From Novakomyces olei (taxonomy: Eukaryota; Ascomycota; Novakomycetes; Novakomycetales; Novakomycetaceae), in the NCBI GenBank assembly GCA_016906335.1, contig JADEYG010000002.1, positions 1,251,001 to 1,315,000 of the forward strand: a DNA stretch of 64,000 bases, written 5' to 3'. Under the pieces are notes generated by a model. It searched no databases. It saw only the letters and a list, made by a program, of their open reading frames with translations, and was not told the origin of the DNA. Each line of letters begins with the position of its first letter. Within the stretch, counting starts at the first letter, position 1. Positions 14,124-24,726 of the stretch are shown here, piece by piece. A program made the position numbers and the translations under genes.

Positions 14124-14508
14124 TTACTGATTCTTTTGTTGTTTTTTAATTATCATCAATTGCGACCGTGTACATATTGATACCAGTCATGATACATTGA
14201 GTATGCAAACTGAAAAGGAACAAACTACCCGGTGTTGAAATAGTTTATGTTTTGGTTAATCATACTGAACGATTGATGAAGATCATTCGTCCTTGTTTTT
14301 GTCCAACTCTACCATTTTCTCTAATAGACTTCATACATATGGGCCACATAAGCTCATAGCCATATATATAATCTCAAAGACCTATGTTAGGCCTATGGTC
14401 AGGGTTAGGGTTAATATTATAATGTAGTCTAATTTAATTATGTTTATATTGCTCTAATTTAAAAAAAAAATTGTAGTTGCTCGTGCAATTCTGCAACTAC
14501 GCCAACTT
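14124..14508. other. Intergenic region between NOP9 and mitochondrial IF2
   Basis: A 385-bp gap between two plus-strand genes. The only notable motif is AGGGTTAGGGTTA at 14401-14413, listed separately. A poly-A run lies just before the start of the IF2 gene. Confidence 0.6.
14401..14413 (+). promoter_or_regulatory. TTAGGG-type promoter motif upstream of mitochondrial IF2
   Basis: AGGGTTAGGGTTA lies about 95 bp before the start codon at 14509. In yeasts, Tbf1/Teb1-type Myb factors bind such telomere-like sites in promoters (established for the family). Binding here is inferred. Confidence 0.5.
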
Positions 14509-17286
14509 ATGCTACCGGCATGGAGGAGACGATTGAGCCTTGCCGGTTCCAGTGGACGCAAATGCTTTGGCAATCTTATATCTGCAAAGCCAATTAGCAC
14601 TACGAGTAAGCAGAATAACGAATACGATCCTTTAGGTAAATGGAAAGTATCGCGTCGGCCGCGGAATAAAGAAGCGCCCTCGCTGGACAATTTTCGTTTA
14701 AAGCCTGGTCAGGCAGGAGCGAGGGCTCAAGAAAAATCGGCCTCACATGTGAGGCCACAAGCGCCTCGTCCGTATCGCGAGGCGGGACTGGACGAGCGCA
14801 GCCGTTTGGCTCACCACCGATCGTCGGGCCGTGGTAAGCCTGATCAGGGTGATAATCGCAGTAGATTCGGCCCTAATCAGAGCAGCCGGTTTGGCAAATT
14901 TGACGATCGGCAGCGTGCAAGTGGCTTAAATTCCTTTGCTCATCAAATTGAGCCTCGAAGGCGAACCGGCGTGGACAATAATGTCTCGCGAAACAGGCAA
15001 GGACAAGACGGACACCGGTCCGGCCAGAGACCTGTGCCAAGTCTCACTAGTCGCCTGCAAAGGCAGAGCACGAGACCCGCAGAAACTGTGCAGGCGGAGC
15101 CGAGGGAACGGCCTCGCCAAGAAGACAGTGGTCGCCAAGACAGTGGTCGCCAAGACAGTGGTCTTACAAGCCCGCTGGAGGAAGATTACGGTATAGCCGA
15201 CTTTGATGATACGGCTTCGTCTTCAAAACTATCTCAGCGCAGACGCAAATCTAAAAGAGCCCCGAACTTTGGCGGGAAACTTGCCGCTGATCATGACAAG
15301 AGGGATGACGATGATGACGCGGCGCTACTCAGGGCTCTCGCTAACCCCACACAAGGATCCAATCTGCACTCTGGCAAATCGGGCACAAGCAAGTCCTTTC
15401 CTGCCTCTCCCACAAAGCCCGCAGTAGTGCGTCGAGCTGTGGCGAAAAAGAAGAGGCCGTCTATCTACATTCCCAGCAATATTAGTATTGCCAATCTGTC
15501 CCGAGTGCTAAAAATCAAGCTTCCCTCCTTGACCCGGGCGCTACTCAACCTTGGTTTCCAGCATGTTGAGTATGATTATATTCTTACTTCAGAGGAGGCC
15601 AATCTGATTGCGGCCGAGTTTAATTTTGATATAGCTGAAGCGCAATCTGACGACGCTGTTGACCTGTTTCCTCAGCCAAAGACGGGTGTTTCACCAGAGC
15701 AGATGGCCTCGTGGCCCTTACGGCCGCCTATTGTGACTATTATGGGCCATGTCGACCACGGCAAGACAACGCTGTTGGACAAGCTGCGAAGTGCTTCAGT
15801 AGCAGCTACGGAAGCTGGTGGAATAACTCAGCATATTGGTGCCTTTTCTGTAGACCTGCCCTCTGGCTGGGGACGGATTACGTTCCTCGACACACCTGGC
15901 CATTCTGCCTTTGAGTCTATGAGGGAAAGGGGCGCAATGGTAACGGATATAGTGGTCCTTGTTGTGGCAGCGGATGATGGAGTCATGCCTCAGACGGTAG
16001 AGGCCATTAAGCATATAAAGACGGCACAGGTCAGTATGATTGTGGCCATAACCAAAATCGACCGGCTAGAGGCAGACGTTGACCGGGTTAAAAGGTCACT
16101 GATGGAGCATGAAATTGCAGTAGAAGACTTTGGTGGGGACGTGCAGTGTGTACTCGTGTCTGGTGTAACTGGGCAAGGCATCTCGGAACTGGAGACGGCC
16201 ATTGTTACACAGGCCGAAGTCCTGGATATCCGTAGCCCCATTGACGAGCCCGCTGAGGGCTACGTCATAGAATCCTCCAAGGATAAGGGACTCGGGGCTC
16301 ATGCTACGGTTGTTGTTAAAAGAGGAACGCTGAAACGGGGCTCCTGTATTGTTGCAGGCGACAAGTTTTGCCGGGTTCGATTGCTCAAGGACGACGCTGG
16401 CAATTCTCTGGCGCAAGTGCTGCCTGGAAGTGCCGCTGAAGTTGTTGGCTGGAGTGTGCCTCCGGACGCTGGTGATGAAGTGCTTGAAGCTGTGGATGAG
16501 GAGCAGATGAAGGCGGTGGTAAAGACACGGGCCTTAAGGGCAGCAGAGCTGGAAGATTTGAAGGAAGTAGCGCTGCTGAACAAGAAGCGGCAGGAAACGA
16601 GGGAGCGAGAGAAGGAAATGGAGACTGCCTCTGATCCTTCTTCTGTACCGAGCCCAGAGGCAGCGCGGCTTTACCTTGTCATTAAAGCCGATGTGCGTGG
16701 TTCAGCAGAGGCAGTAGTGAATGCTGTTTCTGCTATTGGGGCCGATGGTGTCTTTGCCCATGTCCTGTCGGCAGAGACGGGCGAAGTGAGCGAGACGGAT
16801 GTGTCGAGGGCGCAAATTGCGGATGGCAAGATAATAGCGTTCAATACTCCAGTGAGCCGGGAAGTAGCGCATTTGGCCAAAGAAGCTAAAGTCGAAATTA
16901 TGGCCCATTCCATCATTTACCGCGTGATTGAGGATGTGAAAAGAGGCGTTGCCAACCTTTTGCCCCCGATTATAGAGAAGCGGGTCGTTGGGGAGGCGGA
17001 TATACTCAAGATTTTCCCTATAAACGTGGACAAAAAAGTGGTCAAAAACATTGCTGGTTGCCGGATAACAAATGGCGATATTCGTCAGTCCGACAAGGCG
17101 CGTGTACTGCGCAACGGCGAGGAGATTTGGTCCGGAGACCTGCAGTCTATTAGGCACCACAAGAAGATTGTACAGGAAATGAAAAAGGGGCAAGAGTGTG
17201 GTGTTGGACTGGACGGATTTGAAGGGTTTGCCGAGGGCGATCGTCTACAAACGTTCCAGGAACAAGTCAGGCCCAGGAGCCTCTAG
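14509..17286 (+). CDS. IFM1: Mitochondrial translation initiation factor IF-2
   Basis: GTPase that brings initiator tRNA to the mitochondrial small ribosomal subunit. A single exon of 925 residues, longer than yeast Ifm1 (676) because of a disordered basic N-terminus of about 300 residues. The first 30 residues are Arg/Ser-rich and acid-free, as in a mitochondrial presequence. An IF2 N-terminal helical domain ([20 protein letters not shown]) is at about residues 320-385. The G domain starts near 405 with GHVDHGKTT (G1), [10 protein letters not shown] (G2) and DTPGH (G3). Its G4 reads TKID rather than the common NKxD, and G5 reads SGVTG. Domains II, III ([15 protein letters not shown]) and IV follow. 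A short in-phase duplication RQDSG occurs near residue 205. The 3' end is only 32 bp from the end of convergent TSR4. Confidence 0.95.
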   Translation: MLPAWRRRLSLAGSSGRKCFGNLISAKPISTTSKQNNEYDPLGKWKVSRRPRNKEAPSLDNFRLKPGQAGARAQEKSASHVRPQAPRPYREAGLDERSRLAHHRSSGRGKPDQGDNRSRFGPNQSSRFGKFDDRQRASGLNSFAHQIEPRRRTGVDNNVSRNRQGQDGHRSGQRPVPSLTSRLQRQSTRPAETVQAEPRERPRQEDSGRQDSGRQDSGLTSPLEEDYGIADFDDTASSSKLSQRRRKSKRAPNFGGKLAADHDKRDDDDDAALLRALANPTQGSNLHSGKSGTSKSFPASPTKPAVVRRAVAKKKRPSIYIPSNISIANLSRVLKIKLPSLTRALLNLGFQHVEYDYILTSEEANLIAAEFNFDIAEAQSDDAVDLFPQPKTGVSPEQMASWPLRPPIVTIMGHVDHGKTTLLDKLRSASVAATEAGGITQHIGAFSVDLPSGWGRITFLDTPGHSAFESMRERGAMVTDIVVLVVAADDGVMPQTVEAIKHIKTAQVSMIVAITKIDRLEADVDRVKRSLMEHEIAVEDFGGDVQCVLVSGVTGQGISELETAIVTQAEVLDIRSPIDEPAEGYVIESSKDKGLGAHATVVVKRGTLKRGSCIVAGDKFCRVRLLKDDAGNSLAQVLPGSAAEVVGWSVPPDAGDEVLEAVDEEQMKAVVKTRALRAAELEDLKEVALLNKKRQETREREKEMETASDPSSVPSPEAARLYLVIKADVRGSAEAVVNAVSAIGADGVFAHVLSAETGEVSETDVSRAQIADGKIIAFNTPVSREVAHLAKEAKVEIMAHSIIYRVIEDVKRGVANLLPPIIEKRVVGEADILKIFPINVDKKVVKNIAGCRITNGDIRQSDKARVLRNGEEIWSGDLQSIRHHKKIVQEMKKGQECGVGLDGFEGFAEGDRLQTFQEQVRPRSL

Positions 17287-17318
17287 TGTAATGTAGCAGT
17301 ATTTAACATTAAAAAGTC

Positions 17319-18492
17319 TTATGATTCCCATTGGCATTCGACCAGTTCTTCAGCGTACGTAAACCCATTTGTGTGTGGAGAGGCAGTGCAGTCGCGTAAG
17401 CAGCTAAACACCATTATCGTCCCCCACTCGGCCTCGTCAATGCCCAGCAGTGTGATGAGAAAGGGCATCAATTGCACTTCAAAGGCCCTCGGTCCTCGGC
17501 AATAAGGGCACTGCCGGGCGTCATGTACCCGCTTGGCAACACTGTCCTTGCCTGTGTACAGCAACGGAGTCCCTGCAAACTCGTAGCGAAGGCACTGTGT
17601 CGGGTTCGACTGCACTGTCTCACAAAACGCATTAAACCCTTTGTCCCAGTCTGCTTTTTCGTACTGTTCATTTGCCCAGTCTTGGCCAGCACTGCCGCCT
17701 GCATCACTATGCCTGGCAGAGGACTTGGCCGTTGTTTGTTTTGGATCTGTTTGCTTTGGCATTTTTTGCCTTTGATCTGTTTGCCTTGGAGCCTGGATCG
17801 TTTCCTCGCTATAGTAAATGTAGTACTCGTCAAACTGCTCAATGCTGCCAGAATGCGTCTCCCTCTCCAAATCTTGTTCTGTTTCTTGCCCCGCTTCCAC
17901 TCCCTTACTGCCCTCTGTGCCACTGCTCGCTTTCGTCTCCGTCGCCATAGTCCCTGCGCTTACTCGAGCATACGACTGTGCTCTCGAGAGCTCATCGTCC
18001 TGCCTGGCAACGAGACTTTGCAGTGACAATGGACCCCCAAAAATCGTGCCTTTGCCTCCGCCACTGTTCGCCAGCGAGAACGGGTTCCGTTGCTCTGCCG
18101 CCCGCTGCTCTGACGCTCGAGCGCTCTCTGCCAAAGACCGTCGGCCGTCCGTCTCCCTCATTGCCCGTACTGATCCCTGTTTCCTTTGGCACTGCTTCCT
18201 GCGGCACACCCATACGTACACGCACCTGTCATAATCGGCTCCAGTCAGAGGCGCATTTATTTGCACTAGAAGGCTCATGCACGAGCGGCAGTTTGCACAC
18301 TGCCAGGGCACGCTCGACCCTATTCGGCCCGGTCTTTTGCCCGCGAGCCATACCTTGTAGACACTCAGTACCGCCCGGCCAATCGTGTTTAAAACTTACT
18401 GGGTGGCCGCCAATACGGTCAATTGCCTCGCTGGCACTTTGCTCGGCCCGCCCGTCTGGGAAACCAAGAAGGACTTTGCGCCCTACAACCAT
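17319..18492 (-). CDS. TSR4: PDCD2/Tsr4-like ribosome assembly chaperone
   Basis: Tsr4/PDCD2L proteins are cytosolic dedicated chaperones that bind nascent ribosomal protein uS5 (Rps2) and help 40S assembly. Two exons, 18492-18400 and 18353-17319, with a 46-nt intron, give about 375 residues (yeast 408). Exon 1 gives VLLGFPDG and ends IGGHP. Exon 2 resumes VWLAGKRPG, then CANCRSCMSLLVQINAPL and YDRCVYVWVC, the zinc-binding TYPP/PDCD2 N-terminal motif. The middle is low-complexity and Gln/Lys/Ser-rich (about 100-230). The PDCD2_C domain ends the protein: CLRYEFAGTPLLY, CPYCRGPRAFEVQLMP and EWGTIMVFSCLRDC, typical of the family. The intron interrupts the conserved IGGxPVWL motif, which confirms the splice. 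Confidence 0.93.
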
Positions 18493-18502
18493 TCGGATTA
18501 AA

Positions 18503-18671
18503 CAAATTTATTTATTTATTTATTCATTTATTCATTTATTCATTTATTCATTTATTCATTTATTCATTTATTCATTTATTCATTTATTCATTTATTCATT
18601 TATTCATTTATTCATTTATTCATTTATTCATTTATTCATTTATTTATTTATTTATTTATTCATTTATTCAT

Positions 18672-18710
<39 letters not shown>

Positions 18711-18842
18711 TTCATTCATTCATTTATTCATTTATTCATTTATTCATTTATTCATTTATTCATTTATTCATTTATTCATTTATTCATTTATTCATTTATT
18801 CATTTATTCATTTATTCATTTATTCATTTATTCATTTATTAT
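18503..18842. repeat. Octamer tandem array (CATTTATT)n upstream of TSR4
   Basis: About 340 bp of TTTATTCA/CATTTATT octamers with local (TTTA)n patches at 18640-18660 and 18672-18712. It begins roughly ten bases upstream of the TSR4 start codon, so the TSR4 promoter or 5' leader must contain it or lie beyond it. It differs from the array at 9.25-9.65 kb by a single base per unit (C for G). Confidence 0.95.
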
Positions 18843-19107
18843 TTTTAATAGCGGTGGCTAATAATGCCGTTCTGCTACACAGCCTACGACACGATTATTG
18901 AACAATTATGGTGATTTGATGATACGAATGTATTGCGACGTTTACCAGTCATGTATACTTTGACTGATGATGTATACGGCAGACGATAGTACACGGCCTT
19001 TTTGTCTTTATATCTCTTTTCTTTCTTTCTTTTTTTCTTGTTTTAATTTTCTTTTGTGCTCGCATTAGACGCAATCAAAGATAATTGCTCCAGTCTGGCA
19101 CGAGTCT
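18843..19107. other. Gap between the octamer array and the VanZ-like gene
   Basis: A 265-bp stretch with a pyrimidine-rich segment (TCTT/TTTC) at about 19008-19050. No gene is visible. Confidence 0.5.
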
Positions 19108-19701
19108 CTATTCGTCTTCCACAGCGGCAGCAGAGCGCAACGACGGGTAACTTTCAGGTCCGCCAGCCTCGAGATCCAGGTCGTTTGCTCCGGCCTCCAT
19201 AGCGGCGAATTTAGCCTGTCGCCGGCGCTGTAGGATTTTCTTATGTACCGCCACATTCACCATCAGGGCAAGTACAGAGCCGCCCACATTGGCAACGATA
19301 TCGAGCACATCAAAAGTGCGGTACTATAGGCATTAATGGTGTTCTATTAGATCTGCATTAAACACTTACAGGTAAAAGGCCCTGCACAAATTCAGAGCCG
19401 ACGCCGCCGACGAGCGTACACACGACTGCGGTAAATTGAAGAGCCTTTCGTCGGCCAACGTCAAATATCCAATAAAACAAGAGGGTTAATAGGAAAAATG
19501 CCACAAAATGTTGTGTTTTATCGGAGACGGGTAAGGCTGTCTCGTGGCCGAGACCCAAGTACAGGCTTAGAATTGCCACACTGTGTTTAGGAGTCAGTAA
19601 CAAAGTAACGGAATATTTACAAATTAGAGCGGAGACTCTGCGTGAAAAACTTACGGCACAAAACCTGCGACCACGCGAAAGCGTACGGCGACAGCTTCCA
19701 T
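19108..19701 (-). CDS. VanZ-like small membrane protein
   Basis: About 157 residues from three exons: 19701-19655, 19580-19370 and 19323-19108 (introns 74 and 46 nt). The sequence has a hydrophobic N-terminal segment (VAILSLYLGL), then DKTQHFVAFFLLTLLFYWIFD, LVGGVGSEFVQGLLP, and after the second intron FDVLDIVANVGGSVLALMV. The D-K-x-x-H-F-x-A-F and GxGSEFxQ signatures are those of the VanZ-like family, with about four membrane helices. The C-terminus is a charged cytosolic tail. In bacteria the family includes teicoplanin-resistance VanZ; the fungal role is unknown, so I give no function. Splices are supported by frame and by motif continuity across both junctions. Confidence 0.78.
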
Positions 19702-20459
19702 CTCATACTTAATAGCCGCCCTCTGAACTCACGATCCGCACCGATTAATGCATTTCGCTGTCCCGCGCTTATTTACTCTAGTCTGGAAATAGTGTCTCAA
19801 AAGTCACGTGCTTTGCTAAATTTAACGCACATTAACCTTACTCACTGACCAGTGTATATTTAGGGTTAGGGTTTTGCTTTGGCTTTTGCTGTTACAGACT
19901 TGCAGTCCTGATGTGAAGCGGCAAGGCACTTTGGGCTTGCACTCTTGCCTTGGTATAATTTTAGATTACCGCGTTTTGAGCTGTTGGGTTTATGATGTGA
20001 ATCTTTGATTGGGGAAGACCTTCCTTTTTCTTCCCGTATCACTCTTTTGCACAAGATCAGCTCTAGTTAGGTTTAAACAGGCCCATTTAATTTATTTGTT
20101 CGCACTGGACCATCTTTTACTTTCACAATCCTGCCTCGTACGATTCTCATGTGCTACGAGTGTTTGCTTTCTTCGACACGATCGATATTTCATGTATTAC
20201 ACGCATAAATTTGGGTTAGTATGGGTTTGTATCAAATACCAACTGTAATCCTGTCAAAGGCTATTTTAATCTAGAAAGTAAACTGTTTTCTGGGGACATG
20301 TATAAATCTCAGAATAAATATATATCGACATATGTATACACGCTTGTTCTCCTTTACAAAGAATAGCGAAGCGGTGACACGCATACAAATACAAAAGCTA
20401 CCGATAAAAGTCGCTGCACGATCCCACCCGGTAATTTGTACTTAGTTTTACCCGAAAAT
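19702..20459. other. Intergenic region between the metacaspase and the VanZ-like gene
   Basis: A 758-bp gap between two minus-strand genes. Apart from a TTAGGG-type motif at 19859-19874 I see no gene, RNA or repeat; open frames here are short and unlike any family I know. Confidence 0.55.
19859..19874 (+). promoter_or_regulatory. TTAGGG-type motif upstream of the VanZ-like gene
   Basis: Two adjacent TTAGGG units, on the minus strand reading as CCCTAA repeats, lie about 160 bp upstream of the start codon at 19701. It resembles the Tbf1/Teb1 promoter site of yeasts; function inferred. Confidence 0.45.
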
Positions 20460-22157
20460 TTACATGATGAATACTAGCTTGTTAGCAAGCTTAGGTAAGC
20501 TATTAATCTTACAAAGATTGGTGTCAATAGGGTGACTGCTCGAAAGTTGTGGCTATAGCGAATTAGTATACGCTTGGAGTTGAAAAACCATACCTTTTGC
20601 GAGTACGAAGTGAGTTCCTGTCGAATGCTATTGAGCAAATTTACGTAGCTTTGCTGCGGGTTTTTCAATAGTCTAAAACGTGAGCCGTGAAAGATTGAAA
20701 AGAAACGGTCAAGTAAACAAAGCCATCATAAACTTACGCAGTGCGAAAAGCGTAGCTCATGGCTCCTGTGGCCTGGCCGCCCATGCTAGTATCAGCACTG
20801 GTTTGAGAGTCTTTGCATCCACTAAAACTAATAACATCAGCTGGACTCGTGCGGGTAGCAATAGTGCGCTGTCTTGCTCCCGAATTGCGATTTGTGAGAC
20901 TGTTAAAGACAGACGAGGCACTGCTGAATATCCCAGAAAGATCTCCACGCATATAACTCATACCGGCACTTAGCAGACCACTGCCAGCTTCCTTCATAAG
21001 ATTGGGCTCCTTGAGCACGCCTTGAGTCGAGTACATGTAGGGCAAATCTAGAGCAGATCCAGAATGGCAGCTATCAAAAATTGCTGTAATACGGCAGCCA
21101 GGCGGAAGCGGCCGCACCATAATCCAGTGCATTTCATCGTCAACAATTTCACCAGCTTGTTTGTAGTCCACTGGCACTATTGTTTCATCGTATCCATCAT
21201 CCTCATCGCCATCAAGGTCTCTTGTTCGGCTGCCATGGCCAGAATAATGGAAGAATAACGAGTCCTATTGCGTTAAACGATCGAATCGTACATTGCAAGC
21301 AAAAAAAAAAAATAAAAATAAAAAGAAATAAATAATTAAATAAATAAACAAATAAACAAATAAATAAATAAATAAATAAAATAATAATAATTATGTTAGC
21401 TCAAACAACTACAGAATAGATTTTACAATTAATACATAGGCAAAATAAAAACAGTGTAGGCGGTGCCGCCACAAAAATAGGACAGCACGAACCGACTTAC
21501 ATTAGGTTGAGCATCTCTGACGAGCCAATTCATGGCCTGAATCATGTTTGCCCTTGTAGGAATCCCGCGTGGATTAGACTGATCGTCTGTGAGAACGACC
21601 ATATCGTCCGGCGCATAGCCATAACGTTCTTGCTCAATTAGCCACTGCTTGGCATTTTCCACAATGATTAAATCAGCTTACGACTCAAAAACGAGCTCAT
21701 GTTATGCACGTCATTGATGCATCCACGGAGCTCACTGCTTGTTCCAAAATAATTGATTCCGATCAAAAGAGCCTTGCGCCGACCCGAGCAATTTGAGTAC
21801 TGGAAATTATAATTTTGTACTTGTCCACTAAACTGTTGTGGAGCCGTGGGCGGCGCATGTGGCGCACCGTACCCCGAAGAATTGTACCCATAAGAGCCCA
21901 TATTTGGTGGAGGGCCCTGTGGTGCAGCATATTGAGGTCGGGAGCCGTAGTTTGCTGACGGTGGCAGTTAGTACAGAAGCTTCTATCAAAAAATGAACAA
22001 ATAAAACCGTACGTGGAGGCGGCTGTTGTGGTGGCTGATAGCCTGGCTGATAGCCTGGCTGATAGCCTGGCTGATAGCCTCCTCCGTTCATTGGACCGTA
22101 TCCCTGCTCAGGCCGGCCTTGAGGCATATGGTAGTAGTTTGAGCCGGGGTACGCCAT
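20460..22157 (-). CDS. MCA1: Metacaspase (type I)
   Basis: Arg/Lys-specific cysteine protease linked to protein quality control and stress-induced death in fungi. Seven exons: 22157-22013, 21954-21682, 21628-21501, 21264-20738, 20672-20594, 20552-20513 and 20473-20460. They give about 401 residues. The N-terminal prodomain is Gln/Pro/Gly/Tyr-rich with four YQPG repeats. The catalytic domain begins [13 protein letters not shown], with FFHYSGHG (catalytic His) and DSCHSGS (catalytic Cys), then [15 protein letters not shown]. The end reads HPIDTNL then, after the last 39-nt intron, LFIM, as in other fungal metacaspases. The last exon is only 14 nt. Introns are 39-236 nt; the longest holds A-rich microsatellite sequence. 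It shares a 243-bp divergent promoter with the desaturase gene. Confidence 0.93.
21300..21395. repeat. A-rich/(AAAT)n microsatellite within a metacaspase intron
   Basis: A poly-A run, then AAATA and (AAAT)n to about 21380, lies inside the 236-nt intron between metacaspase exons 3 and 4. Confidence 0.85.
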
Positions 22158-22262
22158 CTTCACGGACGGCGCAGATCAGGTACCCCGGAATAATAGCAGC
22201 CACGCAATTATTATGGCTGTCAGCAGCCACAGGCTTAAATACGTCTTATTGTAAAATACCAA

Positions 22263-22313
22263 AGGGTTAGGGTTAGCCAGGATTAGAAGAAGTCAGGGCT
22301 AGTTAGGGTTAGT
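22263..22313 (+). promoter_or_regulatory. TTAGGG-type motifs in the metacaspase/desaturase divergent promoter
   Basis: AGGGTTAGGGTTAG at 22263-22276 and a second TTAGGGTTAG at about 22304-22313. They lie about 106 bp upstream of the metacaspase start and about 88 bp upstream of the desaturase start. These resemble Tbf1/Teb1 promoter sites; the role is inferred. Confidence 0.5.
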
Positions 22314-22400
22314 ATACAAGCATGTAATGCAAGCGCCATAAAAGTTGTAATTTATTTCGGATTAAATATTCAGCCTCGTGCTGCCCTGGATTAGCGCGCC

Positions 22401-24219
22401 ATGAAGCAGTTTACGCGTCAGGAAATCCTGGCATTGATAGACGAGGGCAATTGTGTCGTTCTATATGGCAAAAGTGTTTTGAAATTGAACTCGTGGCTAT
22501 CGCGCCACCCTGGTGGAGGTAATAGATCACACTTACTCGCGGCCTCTAACCCAAACAGACAAGATCCTGCTCCACATGGTAGGCAAGAATGCAAAAGAAG
22601 AAATTGATCGGTAAGCAAGCCGGGCTCGTAAGCAAGCTGGGCTCCCGTCAGGTTCAGTCTGAGTCTGCTCAATTATTATTTTATTAATATTTTATTAATA
22701 TTTTATTAATATTTTATTAATATTTTATTATTATTTTATTATTATTTTTATAATATTTTATTAATATTTTATTAATATTTATTTTATTTTATTTTATTAT
22801 TTTTATTCTATTATTTATTATATTATTATTATTCAGTATCTGACTTGAAGGTGCCATTCGGAGGAGACGAAACGCACAGTGTCGCGATTCCGGATAGGCA
22901 CGTTTTCCGGCGGCGAATGGGTCAATGTAGTCCCGCCAATTCAGCGTGGCGACGCTGCCAAAGTGCCGCAAGTCTGCCCTACTCCCTCGGCGACAGTTGA
23001 GGAGCTTGAAGTTTTGCAATCGGTGCAGACGACTCGGTCAGACACGCCATTGACGGCGCTCGAGATTGACGAGATTCTCTACGATCTGCGCAAGTACCCA
23101 TCGCTGGACGCGGGCACTCAAGCCAGAATTGTGCAAGAGTATGAGCGGATGATTGAGCAGATAACAAGTGCGGGGCTCTACAAGTGCAATTACTGGGCCT
23201 ATGGGCGCGAGTGTGTACGGTACGCGATCCTTTTCGCTTTTAGTATGTTTGCTCTCCGGCAGCAGTGGTATATTTCGTCCGCCTTCTTCCTGGGACTCTT
23301 TTGGCACCAGGTGACGTTTCTCGTACACGATGCAGCTCACATTGAGCTGACACACGACTACTTTTGGGACAGCCTGCTGAGCTCAGTGATCGCCAGCTTT
23401 GTCGGGGGTCTTAGTGCGCAATGGTGGAAACGCAACCATAATATCCACCACGTGGTAACTAACCAGCCGGAACACGATCCTGATATCCAGCACTTGCCCT
23501 TGTTTGCCGTTTCCCCTCGGCTGCTCCAGTCTGTCCGGTCAACTTATTATGAAAAGGTGCTGGCCTTTGACGTTGTTGCAAGGCTTATGATTTCCCTGCA
23601 AACAGTCACATACTACCCCATAATGTGCCTCGCACGGTTCAACTTGTACCGCCTGTCCTACGACCATCTCGTGATGCGCAGAGGGCCACAGTCAGGCACC
23701 TGCTTTTGGCTGCAGGTATTGGAAATGCTCCTGATCCCGCTTTACTGGTACTGGTACGGGTACCTGCTCGTTTACAAAAGCGTGCCAGCCGGGTTTTACA
23801 GGTTCGCTTACGTTATGATTACACACATTGTAACCATGCCATTGCACGTGCAAATCACACTTTCACACTTTGCCATGTCCACAGCTGACTTGGGCCCTAA
23901 TGAAAGCTTCCCTCAGCGTCAATTGCGCACAACAATGGACGTTGACTGCCCTGAATGGCTTGATTTCATTCATGGCGGGCTGCAGTTCCAGGCGATTCAC
24001 CACCTGTTTCCTCGACTGCCACGGCACAACCTTCGAGCCTGCCAGCCTTACGTTCGCGAGTTTGCTGAACGTACAGGGCTGGAGTACAAGACGTACCAGT
24101 TCATGGAGGGCAATCAAGTCGTGATTTCCAGGCTGGGGCAGATTTCTCAGCAGGCGAAACTGATGAATGAGTGTATGAAGCATATTGTATCTGGTACATT
24201 GGAGAAACCGGTAAAGTAA
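22401..24219 (+). CDS. Sphingolipid delta-8 desaturase with N-terminal cytochrome b5 domain
   Basis: Front-end desaturase that places a delta-8 double bond in the long-chain base of ceramide for glucosylceramide synthesis at the ER. Exons 22401-22518, 22559-22610 and 22851-24219 give about 512 residues. The cytochrome b5 domain has the haem-ligand motif HPGGDK, split by the 40-nt first intron, then HMVGKNAKEEID. The desaturase domain follows HSEET..RFRIG. Three histidine boxes are present: HDAAH (near 165), HNIHH (near 200) and QAIHH (near 425). The Gln in the last box is the front-end desaturase signature. Hydrophobic pairs flank the boxes. The second intron is 240 nt and full of TTTTATTAATA repeats. 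S. cerevisiae and S. pombe lack this enzyme, while many other fungi have it. Confidence 0.93.
22670..22835. repeat. AT-rich repeats (ATTTTATTAAT-like) in desaturase intron 2
   Basis: Repeated ATTTTATTAAT and ATTATT units fill most of the 240-nt second intron of the desaturase gene. They leave the donor end and the last 15 bases, with a CTGAC branch site, unaffected. Confidence 0.85.
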
Positions 24220-24726
24220 AATCTGCAAAGGCAAGTTGGATTAGACTAGGTTAGAATGTTTGGCAGCAATAGGTATTGGGTATAGAGTACGAGATATAGA
24301 ATTTGACAAGGTGCACAACGTTTTAATCTTTTCCAAGAGCTATTCTGTTTATAATCAGGTGCCTGTTTATAATCACGTGCAAGGCGGACGGAAACCACTT
24401 GCCAAGAATTTAAAGATGTGAGGGTATGAATGAAATAGTAAAGCTTCATTTATTGGTACTATATAGACAAGGTCTAGCGTACTGCTCGAAGCCTATTCGA
24501 CGCCGAGGTATTACTCGCACAGAGCTGCCGGGTTTGTAGACGTTGAGATACAAAGGTTCGTCCTGACCCAAGGCATTGAATATATGAAACGGACTTGAAA
24601 AAGATGATTCAAGAATTTATTAGGAAAATGAGAGAAAAAGGAGAGAGGAAAAAAAAGAGGGTAATAATAGAGGATAAAAAAGGGAGAGAAAAAAATTTAA
24701 AAAAATAAAAGCAAATTTAATGTCCA
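24220..24726. other. Convergent intergenic region between the desaturase and PSE1
   Basis: 507 bp between the 3' ends of two converging genes. It has an A/G-rich stretch at about 24600-24720, on the PSE1 3' side. No gene is seen. Confidence 0.55.

Noticed and set aside
17978-18901. 307-residue plus-strand frame ending in repeated FIYSFIHL
   Set aside because: Antisense of TSR4 joined to the octamer array; the minus-strand TSR4 reading has clear domains.
20674-20973. 97-residue plus-strand frame opposite the metacaspase
   Set aside because: Antisense shadow of the metacaspase catalytic exon; no domain.
14401-22313. TTAGGG units as a sign of a chromosome end or end-to-end fusion
   Set aside because: Each is only two to three units, at promoter distance from genes, within dense housekeeping genes.
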